This document shows, piece after piece, positions 21,199 through 26,621 of a stretch of DNA of 26,621 nt; the first letter of the stretch is position 1; each line of letters opens with the position of its first letter. A program made the translations under genes and the position numbers. Under the pieces are notes generated by a model. It did not search any database, had not been told where the DNA came from, and saw only the letters and a program-made list of their open reading frames with translations. Source of the DNA: a virus. The DNA lies in the IMG/VR virus record IMGVR_UViG_3300047678_000534, positions 1 to 26,621 of that record; one strand, 5' to 3'.

Positions 21199-23445
21199 AT
21201 GGGCGCCGGGAGGTTCAGTGTCGACACCGTCTTCGGTGCAACGGATCGCATGTCGGGTCCGATGGCGAAGATGGAGTCGCGCGCGACGCGCTTTGAGAAG
21301 GCGCTCGGCGGAGCGAACAAGGTGGCCGATCGCGGAGCTGGCCTGATCACAGGCCTCGGCGCCGCCACCGCGGTTGCAGGATCAGCAGCGGCCATGGGCT
21401 TTCACACGCTGGTTGGCGCGTCGGATGCCGTCGACGACAGCTTGGCCAAGTTCAGCTCGATCGTTTCCGACAAGGGCGAGGTGAGCCGCGCGCGCGAGTC
21501 GGCGCTCGCATGGAGCAAGGCCCACAGAGACACCGCGGTCAATTTCCTCGACACGTCGTACATGATGGCCAGCGCGGGCCTGCAGGGCGAAGCGGCCATC
21601 GAGGGCACGCGCGCCGCGCTGCAAGTCGCGACGGCGACGATGGGCGATGGCGTCACCGCGGGCGGGCTAATCGCGACCCTGTACAACAACGTCGCCGACA
21701 AGGCCGCGAACGCCAAGACCGAGATTGAGCGGCTCGGCGACGTTGTGACCAAGACCCAACAGACGTTCCAGTTTGCAAATCTCGGGCAGCTGAACGAGGG
21801 CCTCAAGTACGGCATCCCCAGCGCGCTTCAGTTCGGTATCGAGATCGAGGAGCTTTCGGCCGTCATCGGCGTCCTGAACAACAAGGGCCTTCAAGGGTCG
21901 ATGGCTGGCACCGCGTTTGGTGCGTCGATGCGTTCGATGCAGAAGGCCTCCAAGGCGTTGCGCTTCGATATCGCGCAGACGGCTGCCGGTGGTGTCGACT
22001 TCACCGGGACGGTCCAGAACATTGAAAAGCGGTTCGGCCGACTCGGGGACATGACTGACGAGACCAAGCAGAAGTTCGCTCTCGCGTTCGGCGACGAAGG
22101 CTGGCGCGGTCTTTCGCTCTTGCTCGCCAACACCGACGACCTCAGCAAGGGGCTCGCCCAGGTGAAGGATAACGCTGGCGCCACGGCCAGGGCCGCCGCT
22201 GAGATCGAGAGCAAGGGTTCGGCGCGGTGGACCATTCTCGGCAACAGGATCACCGCGCTCAAAGTCGGGCTCGGTGACGCGCTCGCGCCAGCGGCCGAGA
22301 AAGCGCTGGGCGCCTTCGGCAGATTGGTGGGCATCGGCGACGAGTGGCTCTCGACCAACCAGGCGCTTCTTAGCCAAAAACTTGGCGAGAAGATCACTGA
22401 GTGGACGCCGATCGTCGAAAGCTTCGGCAAAGGAATGAAGGACGCCTTCAACGATGCAAAGCCCACGATCGAGGCTGTGGGTAGTGCGCTCTCGGGCGTG
22501 TTCGGCGAGGGCGCTGGCGGCGCGCGCATTCAGGCCTACGAGCTCGGCAACAACATCGCGACGGCTGCTGTTCGCTTCGGCGAGTTCTGGTTGGTCACCA
22601 AGGCGGTGACGGCGGCGACCGCCGTGTGGAGCTTTGTGACGGGCGCCGCCCGGACCGCAATGATCGCCCTGGAAGGCATCGTCTGGGCTGCGAAAACGGC
22701 TTGGTTTTGGTACAACGTTTGGACCAAGGCAGGAACCGCCTCGACGATCGCGATGGCGGGAGCCGGCGTGATTGCGCAAGGAAGCCTGATGGCGACACGC
22801 GTCTCCGCATTCGCCGCGGCGGGAGGATTCAAGGCACTGGCCGGGGCCGCTGGCTTGGCAACGGTCGCCTACCTCGCGTACGCGGCCGTCGACGAGGCGA
22901 ACCAGGGCCTCAAGAAGGAGACGGGCGGCAAGGGCATCTTGGACGTCGGTTGGGAGTGGGCCACAACCGACAAGGGCCTCAAGGAGATCGCCGACGAGAA
23001 CCTAGACCGCCAGGCGAAGGAAGAGGCGCGTCGCGAGGGGCGCCTGCCTGGCGTCACCGGCGCGACCAGTCAGAACGACCTCTCGAGCCTCAGCAGCCTC
23101 GCTGCGCTCGGCAACATCGACGCGCTCACGAGGCAGCTAGAGGCCTTGGACAAGGCCTCAGGTCAGCTGCCGCCTGGCATGAGGCAAACGCCCGTCGAGG
23201 CAGCCGGGAGCGGCAGCGGCGGCCTCGCTGGCATGCCGGTGGCCGCGCCGGCTTCGAATGACCCGGCCGTCGTCTCGCTCAAGGAAGACTCGTCCGCCCG
23301 TCTCTCCCAGGACCTCAGCAACGCGGTCAAGGGCGCCGTCAAGGGCGCGATCGTCATCAAGCTCAAGGACCCGGGCAAGACCGTCAGCGGGGTCGAGACC
23401 GAGGGAAGCGACATCATGTCGATCGACCCGAGCGGGAGCTTCTGA
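21199..23445 (+). CDS. Tail tape measure protein
   Basis: This 748-residue protein sets tail length and occupies the tube lumen before DNA ejection. Its N-terminal half (TAVNFLDTSYMMASAGLQGE, LIATLYNNVADKAANAKTEI, GIPSALQFGIEIEELSAVIG, LRFDIAQTAAGGVDF, RFGRLGDMTDETKQKF) matches TP901-type tape measures. Residues 460-570 contain hydrophobic helices (VIAQGSLMATRVSAFAAAGG, LATVAYLAYAAVDEANQGL), typical of the membrane-acting part. The C-terminus is Ser/Gly-rich, ending VIKLKDPGKTVSGVETEGSD. It is the last recognised tail gene in the window. Confidence 0.92.
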   Translation: MGAGRFSVDTVFGATDRMSGPMAKMESRATRFEKALGGANKVADRGAGLITGLGAATAVAGSAAAMGFHTLVGASDAVDDSLAKFSSIVSDKGEVSRARESALAWSKAHRDTAVNFLDTSYMMASAGLQGEAAIEGTRAALQVATATMGDGVTAGGLIATLYNNVADKAANAKTEIERLGDVVTKTQQTFQFANLGQLNEGLKYGIPSALQFGIEIEELSAVIGVLNNKGLQGSMAGTAFGASMRSMQKASKALRFDIAQTAAGGVDFTGTVQNIEKRFGRLGDMTDETKQKFALAFGDEGWRGLSLLLANTDDLSKGLAQVKDNAGATARAAAEIESKGSARWTILGNRITALKVGLGDALAPAAEKALGAFGRLVGIGDEWLSTNQALLSQKLGEKITEWTPIVESFGKGMKDAFNDAKPTIEAVGSALSGVFGEGAGGARIQAYELGNNIATAAVRFGEFWLVTKAVTAATAVWSFVTGAARTAMIALEGIVWAAKTAWFWYNVWTKAGTASTIAMAGAGVIAQGSLMATRVSAFAAAGGFKALAGAAGLATVAYLAYAAVDEANQGLKKETGGKGILDVGWEWATTDKGLKEIADENLDRQAKEEARREGRLPGVTGATSQNDLSSLSSLAALGNIDALTRQLEALDKASGQLPPGMRQTPVEAAGSGSGGLAGMPVAAPASNDPAVVSLKEDSSARLSQDLSNAVKGAVKGAIVIKLKDPGKTVSGVETEGSDIMSIDPSGSF

Positions 23446-23506
23446 GCGCCATAGCGTCATGAGCCATCACTCGTTTGGTTGACCCGGAAAAACTCACAAG
23501 TCGAGA

Positions 23507-23538
23507 CGACGACTGCTAGGGTCCTTGCGACGTCGTCG
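23507..23538. repeat. Inverted repeat between convergent genes
   Basis: CGACGAC (23507-23513) and GTCGTCG (23532-23538) are perfect arms in the 123-base gap between the tape measure and the convergent leftward gene. Together with GCCGC/GCGGC near 23556-23567 it may serve as a bidirectional terminator, though no T tract is present. Confidence 0.4.
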
Positions 23539-23568
23539 GTGTTGCCATCCCCCCGGCCGCTGGCGGCG

Positions 23569-24153
23569 TCACTGCTGTGGCATCCCCGCCTTAGCGCAGT
23601 CGGCCTTCTGGATGCCTTTCCAGGATGTGTATTCGTGCTCGTCCTGCGCCTGCAGGTAAGCAGCAGCGACCATGCCGGCCTGAACGCAGATCTGAATCTT
23701 GTCGCCTTGCCGCGCCGCTATCCGGTAGCGGGCAACAGCGTCGCTGGCCACCTTTTGGTTGATGTTGGCCATCATAGAATCGCGGCGTTCTTCGAGACTG
23801 GGGCGTCGCGCCTGCGGTGCCGCTATTGGCGGAGCAAACTCGCAAACGTACGCGGCTGGTCCCGCAGACTCGCGGCTGAGAAACCAAATCCCGCCCCAGA
23901 CAGCGAGCCCCATCAACCAAGCGAGCCAGCCGTGACGGTTGACGGACTTGGCCTTGTTCGGGTGCTCCTTTCGCCAGACGTAGAACAGGATCGAGCTGCC
24001 GAGCACGACGAACCAGGAGCCGATGTAGGGGACGAGAGCGGCGCCGTACAGGCCAACCTTCCAGCCCCGCGATAGCACGTCGTCTGGGTCGGGGCCCTCT
24101 TCGTAGCTGTCATCGTCGATCTCGGCCTCGGCAACAGCGGCACGCTTTCCCAT
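23569..24153 (-). CDS. Membrane protein, paralogue of 6522-6839
   Basis: This 194-residue protein has an acidic N-terminus (EAEIDDDSYEEGPDPDD), two membrane segments (GLYGAALVPYIGSWFVVLGS and GWLAWLMGLAVWGGIWFLS) and a soluble C-terminal domain. That domain, from NQKVASDAVARYRIAARQGD through CVQAGMVAAAYLQAQ to ADCAKAGMP, is over half identical to the leftward protein at 6522-6839, both cysteines included. ATG 24153 is preferred over ATG 24195 because TGCTTTGGT lies seven bases upstream, matching the paralogue. It is transcribed toward the tape measure. Function is unknown; an envelope protein acting on the host surface or on superinfection is possible. Confidence 0.75.
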   Translation of the reverse strand: MGKRAAVAEAEIDDDSYEEGPDPDDVLSRGWKVGLYGAALVPYIGSWFVVLGSSILFYVWRKEHPNKAKSVNRHGWLAWLMGLAVWGGIWFLSRESAGPAAYVCEFAPPIAAPQARRPSLEERRDSMMANINQKVASDAVARYRIAARQGDKIQICVQAGMVAAAYLQAQDEHEYTSWKGIQKADCAKAGMPQQ

Positions 24154-24204
24154 GCCGCGCACCAAAGCATGCACTCGCGACGCGCGCAGCAGCATGAAGG
24201 GGTG

Positions 24205-24230
24205 GCTCGGCTAGTACTTTTCAACCGAGC
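24205..24230. repeat. Hairpin before the repeat array
   Basis: GCTCGG (24205-24210) and CCGAGC (24225-24230) are inverted arms with a 14-base loop, just outside the degenerate first repeat. It mirrors the dyads found in each spacer of the array. Confidence 0.5.
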
Positions 24231-24628
24231 GCGGCGCTCTCGCGCAGCCGTTCGGACGCCCCAAGGGTGGGAAGTTCTACTTCACCACCAACGGTGTCAC
24301 CGCCGCCGCGCTCTCGCGTAGCCGTTCGGACATCTTTCGACTAGTAGAAAGATGGCGGACGACGGCGTCACCGCCGCCGCGCTCTCGCGTAGCCGTTCGG
24401 ACGTCTCCAATTGGAGACAAGGGAAGCTCACCCCTCCGGTCACCGCCGCCGCGCTCTCGCGTAGCCGTTCGGACCTCGATAGCGTCACCAACTGCCGCGA
24501 GCTGCGGCGGTCACCGCCGCCGCGCTCTCGCGTAGCCGTTCGGACTCCTAAGGCTGAGCGATCAAAGGTCGCTAAGCCTGTCGTTCCAAAGAGTCACCGC
24601 CGCCGCGCTCTCGCGTAGCCGTTCGGAC
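24222..24628. CRISPR. CRISPR-like repeat array with dyad-bearing spacers
   Basis: A 36-bp repeat, GTCACCGCCGCC...AGCCGTTCGGAC, occurs identically at 24296-24331, 24367-24402, 24439-24474, 24510-24545 and 24593-24628. A degraded copy lies at 24222-24257 (3' 24 bases with one change, 5' part lost). Spacers are 38, 35, 36, 35 and 47 bp and unrelated to each other. The terminal degraded copy suggests the old end lies left and any leader right, giving leftward transcripts; this is inference. The repeat ends in GTC/GAC and holds CGCG-CTCT-CGCG. Every spacer also contains an inverted repeat: 24266-24289, 24331-24354, 24403-24418, 24492-24510 and 24551-24579. No cas gene is visible, so CRISPR function is unproven. 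Confidence 0.6.
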
Positions 24629-24864
24629 CAGTCTCGTAGGGGTCCAGCGCTTCCGAGTACTTGCAGGGCGGTTTGCGAGAGGTGCTGCGCGTCAGCGGTT
24701 CCAGCATGATTTGACGCGCGCCAGGGCAGCACCAGCGCGAAACGCGTCACTTCCGGGGTGCTGCAGATTCTTCTTCAATCCTTTACGCGTGTTACGCGTT
24801 CCCGGTGAAAATGGAGTAGACGACGCGTCCAAGACGCGTAAGGTGACGCGTAGGAGCAACGCGT
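24629..24864. other. Gene-free region between array and RHH gene
   Basis: These 236 bases contain no supported gene. The first part holds alternating arms: GGTGCTGC at 24681-24688, GCAGCACC at 24726-24733 and GGTGCTGC again at 24757-24764. An inner pair, GCGCGTCA/TGACGCGC, lies at about 24687-24719. Mutually exclusive hairpins are therefore possible. The second part holds seven ACGCGT sites. Confidence 0.55.
24742..24864. promoter_or_regulatory. Cluster of seven ACGCGT sites (operator)
   Basis: ACGCGT starts at 24742, 24785, 24794, 24823, 24834, 24846 and 24859. The last four are spaced 11, 12 and 13 bp, about one helical turn. The final site lies between the Shine-Dalgarno AGGAG and ATG 24865. 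Tandem short sites before an RHH gene fit cooperative autoregulation, as known for RHH repressors; binding is inferred. Confidence 0.65.
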
Positions 24865-25095
24865 ATGACTGAGAACTACACGGCTCGGTTCAATTTCGTC
24901 CTTTTGCCCGACGAAAGAGCCATGTTGCAGGCGCTGGCGCGTGAGCAAGGCCTCAAGGAGTCGGACATCCTGCGGCAGATGATTCGCCGAGACTACGCGG
25001 CCGCGTTCGGCAAGAAGAAGCCGGGCGAACCGGAGCCAAAGTACAACAGCCAGGCAGCGCGGGCGGCGAAGGCCAAGCGCGGCGCCAAGAAGTAG
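24865..25095 (+). CDS. Ribbon-helix-helix DNA-binding protein
   Basis: This 76-residue protein has an RHH core: strand TARFNFVLLPDERAMLQALA, then REQGLKESDILRQMIRRDYA. The C-terminus is basic and Lys/Ala-rich (ARAAKAKRGAKK). TAGGAG lies eight bases before ATG 24865, separated from it by an ACGCGT site, so the protein probably represses its own gene. It heads the small-gene operon on the right. RHH proteins also bind partition centromeres, but no ParA-type gene is visible. Confidence 0.78.
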   Translation: MTENYTARFNFVLLPDERAMLQALAREQGLKESDILRQMIRRDYAAAFGKKKPGEPEPKYNSQAARAAKAKRGAKK

Positions 25096-25105
25096 CAAAC
25101 GAAAC

Positions 25106-25137
25106 GGCCTCGAAGCTGCGTCAACAGCCCCGAGGCC
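25106..25137. terminator. Stem-loop after the RHH gene
   Basis: GGCCTC (25106-25111) and GAGGCC (25132-25137) enclose an inner GCTG/CAGC stem in the 71-base gap. There is no T tract, so it may be a weak terminator or an mRNA-processing hairpin. Confidence 0.45.
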
Positions 25138-25166
25138 ACGACCATCAATCGGGAGATCGAAAAGTC

Positions 25167-25475
25167 ATGACCAAGCTATCAGCACGCTCGAAACACCGCA
25201 AGCTAGCCGCAGGCAAGCCGACCAAGGCCGGCACGACGCCAGCAGATAGGCGAGTCTTGGCGCAGGCCGCCGCGGAAGACGAAAGCCGGCCCACTGCGCT
25301 AAGCGTCGGCGCCGCGCGAAAGAAGCTGCGCCTCGCCTGCGAGCAGATTGGGTTCGCGTTGGCAGGCGCGCGCCTGCAGGAGGACTTCGATACGGTCGAC
25401 AGCCTGACGCCCGTCCTAGCGAGCGTGTGGTCGGCTCGGATGGAATTGGGCGATGTTCCGGAGGTGACGCCGTGA
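25167..25475 (+). CDS. Hypothetical protein
   Basis: This 102-residue protein is not recognised. GGGAG precedes ATG 25167. The first 25 residues are very basic (KLSARSKHRKLAAGKPTKAG). The rest is helical (ARKKLRLACEQIGFALAGAR, then LQEDFDTVDSLTPVLASVWS). GGAGGTGA near its end serves the next gene, whose GTG overlaps its stop. Confidence 0.7.
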   Translation: MTKLSARSKHRKLAAGKPTKAGTTPADRRVLAQAAAEDESRPTALSVGAARKKLRLACEQIGFALAGARLQEDFDTVDSLTPVLASVWSARMELGDVPEVTP

Positions 25476-25807
25476 ACGAGCCGAGGCCTTGCTTCAAGCG
25501 CAGTGGCACGCTGGAGGGTGATAACCTCACGGTCGATCACCCCGAGCACGCGAATTGCGCGGCGGTCTTCGGGCACGCACTCGCCCCGTGGGAGAACGGC
25601 AGCCCGCTGGCTTTCGCAGGCGAAGCATTGCAGCAACTAGCAGCGGACTTGTTCGCGTTGCAGTGGGCCGCGTTTCCTGCCGACGGCGCGGGCATGAATT
25701 CAGCCCTCGTTCACAGAGTGCTCGCTGGCATTTGTCAACGCGCCGAAGCGGCAGTTGTCGTGCTTACGCGACTCGAAGAAGCTGAGCGAGCGGAGGCGCA
25801 GCCGTGA
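25472..25807 (+). CDS. Hypothetical protein
   Basis: This 111-residue protein is not recognised. GTG 25472 is chosen for the strong GGAGGTGA upstream and the GTGA overlap; the open frame extends to 25427. The N-terminal 35 residues contain PCFKRSGTLEGDNLTVDHPE. The remainder is helical and Ala-rich: AGEALQQLAADLFALQWAAF and ICQRAEAAVVVLTRLEEAER. Confidence 0.7.
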   Translation: MNEPRPCFKRSGTLEGDNLTVDHPEHANCAAVFGHALAPWENGSPLAFAGEALQQLAADLFALQWAAFPADGAGMNSALVHRVLAGICQRAEAAVVVLTRLEEAERAEAQP

Positions 25808-26049
25808 GCACCAGGCGACCGCGCGCGCTGAAGCCAAACCCGCGCGTTGTTCATCAGAACGAAGCGGAGCAGATGGTGAAGGACCTCAACCAAGCCATCG
25901 ACAACGTGCTCACCCTGGCAGAGTTGGCGGACGAACACCCCTACACCGAAATCGCGCTCGAGACGCTGGTGTCGCTGCGCAACATGCGCGACGTGATTCG
26001 CTTGGAGATGGGCTCGGCGTTGAGAGAGTCGCGAGAGGCTGCCCAATGA
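25804..26049 (+). CDS. Small hypothetical protein
   Basis: This 81-residue, mostly helical protein is not recognised. GTG 25804 overlaps the preceding stop, with CGGAGG upstream. It has a basic start (RRPRALKPNPRVVHQ) then NEAEQMVKDLNQAIDNVLTL and EIALETLVSLRNMRDVIRLE. The gene ends by ATGA overlap with the next one. Confidence 0.68.
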   Translation: MSTRRPRALKPNPRVVHQNEAEQMVKDLNQAIDNVLTLAELADEHPYTEIALETLVSLRNMRDVIRLEMGSALRESREAAQ

Positions 26050-26294
26050 ACCCCACCGAGGCCCGTGACGAGGCTCTGGAATGGATCAGTGACGTGCGTA
26101 CGGAACTAGCTCGTCTTCACTGGTACGCGCACCGGTTTCTACATGGCACGGCCGGGGTCACGAAGGAGGGAGCGCTCCTCGAGTTTGCCGATGCCACGAG
26201 TGAAATCGGTATGTCTCTCAACTTTCTGGCCGAACGCGTGCGAGAGCTCGGAGACGCGGCGGCGGCCCCACGCGAAGCCGAGGCGGCCAGATGA
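26046..26294 (+). CDS. Small hypothetical protein
   Basis: This 82-residue protein is not recognised. It starts by ATGA overlap and is helical throughout: EARDEALEWISDVRTELARL, then FADATSEIGMSLNFLAERVR. Together with its neighbours it forms a string of very small coupled genes, like the left-hand operon. Confidence 0.68.
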   Translation: MNPTEARDEALEWISDVRTELARLHWYAHRFLHGTAGVTKEGALLEFADATSEIGMSLNFLAERVRELGDAAAAPREAEAAR

Positions 26295-26581
26295 GCGGCT
26301 GGGCCTTGCGCATCGAGCACCAGCCCGACGGCTTGCGGCTGCGCTTCCCCGAGCCGCTGGCCACGCTGGACATGACGAGCGAGACGGCCGCCCACCTGGC
26401 GAGCCTTCTCGCCGTGGAGGCGCGGCATCGGATGCGAGGCGTCGTCGCGGGCTTGAGTGAGCCCCCAACGAGGCCAAACTCCGAAATCATTCGCGATTCC
26501 GAGCTTTGCTGCACGGCGCAGCAAAGTCGCCCGCTCTGCTGCGACTGCGAGCCGTGCTTGAATGGAGACCACGATGGGTAG
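26291..26581 (+). CDS. Small hypothetical protein, Cys-rich end
   Basis: This 96-residue protein is not recognised. It starts by ATGA overlap. The N-terminal half looks alpha/beta (WALRIEHQPDGLRLRFPEPL, then TAAHLASLLAVEARHRMRG). The last 30 residues are rich in cysteine (CC, CCDCEPC), possibly a metal-binding tail. Confidence 0.65.
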   Translation: MSGWALRIEHQPDGLRLRFPEPLATLDMTSETAAHLASLLAVEARHRMRGVVAGLSEPPTRPNSEIIRDSELCCTAQQSRPLCCDCEPCLNGDHDG

Positions 26582-26621
26582 CAGGCTGAAGAAGCTGCGA
26601 GCCGTGGCGCCGCGGCCAGGT
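26574..26621 (+). CDS. Partial gene at the right edge
   Basis: ATG 26574 follows GGAG and overlaps the previous gene by eight bases. Only sixteen codons are present (MGSRLKKLRAVAPRPG), a basic start cut by the window end. No function can be suggested. Confidence 0.5.
   Translation, partial: MGSRLKKLRAVAPRPG

Noticed and set aside
24352-24618. An open frame over the array with repeated VTAAALSRSRSD, somewhat like a helix-turn-helix
   Set aside because: Repeat spacings (71, 72, 71, 83) are not multiples of three, so the motif changes frame between copies. The opposite strand is equally open, which is expected of GC-rich DNA. A non-coding array explains it better.
24222-24628. Calling it an ordinary, active CRISPR locus
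   Set aside because: No Cas1, Cas2 or effector gene is present in the window and all spacers have dyads. I keep CRISPR-like as a description of geometry only.
24222-24628. TIGR-type guide array or type III toxin-antitoxin repeat RNA
   Set aside because: The unit is about 71 bp with a 36-bp constant part and 35-bp variable part, not the short paired spacers of TIGR arrays. No Nop-domain or ToxN-like protein is seen nearby.
24865-25095. Plasmid-type partition system (RHH protein plus repeats)
   Set aside because: There is no ParA-like ATPase in the neighbouring genes; the sites overlap the gene's own start, which favours autoregulation.

Overview
The window is phage or prophage DNA from a high-GC host (mostly GC-ending codons, many GTG starts, short overlapping genes joined by ATGA/GTGA). 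No integrase, attachment site or host gene is visible, so free phage, prophage and metagenomic contig cannot be told apart. A proteobacterial or myxobacterial host is plausible but is only an inference from composition.

Layout. (1) 1-900: a 17-base C run, then a leftward DUF3560-type gene. It is divided from a rightward operon by two copies of a 16-bp palindrome with the core CTAGACGTCTAG. (2) 1001-6263: fourteen rightward, tightly packed genes, mostly unknown. They include a Mom-like DNA-modification enzyme, a ribbon-helix-helix (RHH) protein, a zinc-ribbon protein with a glycine-rich tract and a lipoprotein. (3) 6264-7146: a hairpin-rich intergenic stretch and a leftward small membrane protein. 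(4) 7147-23445: a late module. Its head genes follow lambda order: a cos-like region, small and large terminase, gpW-like joiner, portal, S49 protease with a nested scaffold, gpD-like decoration protein, gpE-like capsid, and FI/FII-like positions. Its tail genes are Mu-like and contractile: sheath, tube, chaperones made by -1 frameshifting on a T8 run, and tape measure. An HNH endonuclease gene sits between sheath and tube. (5) 23446-24864: a second leftward membrane protein sharing its C-terminal domain with the one in part 3, then a CRISPR-like array, then a leader with seven ACGCGT sites. (6) 24865-26621: an RHH gene and another string of small overlapping unknown genes, running off the right edge.

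How it works together. The late module is a complete lambda-type capsid and DNA-packaging set driving a myovirus tail. No baseplate, tail-fibre or lysis genes follow the tape measure; accessory genes start there instead. The most unusual element is at 24222-24628: five identical 36-bp repeats plus one degraded copy, separated by unrelated 35-47 bp spacers. Every spacer carries its own inverted repeat. It has CRISPR geometry without cas genes, and the hairpin-bearing spacers are not expected of ordinary CRISPR arrays.
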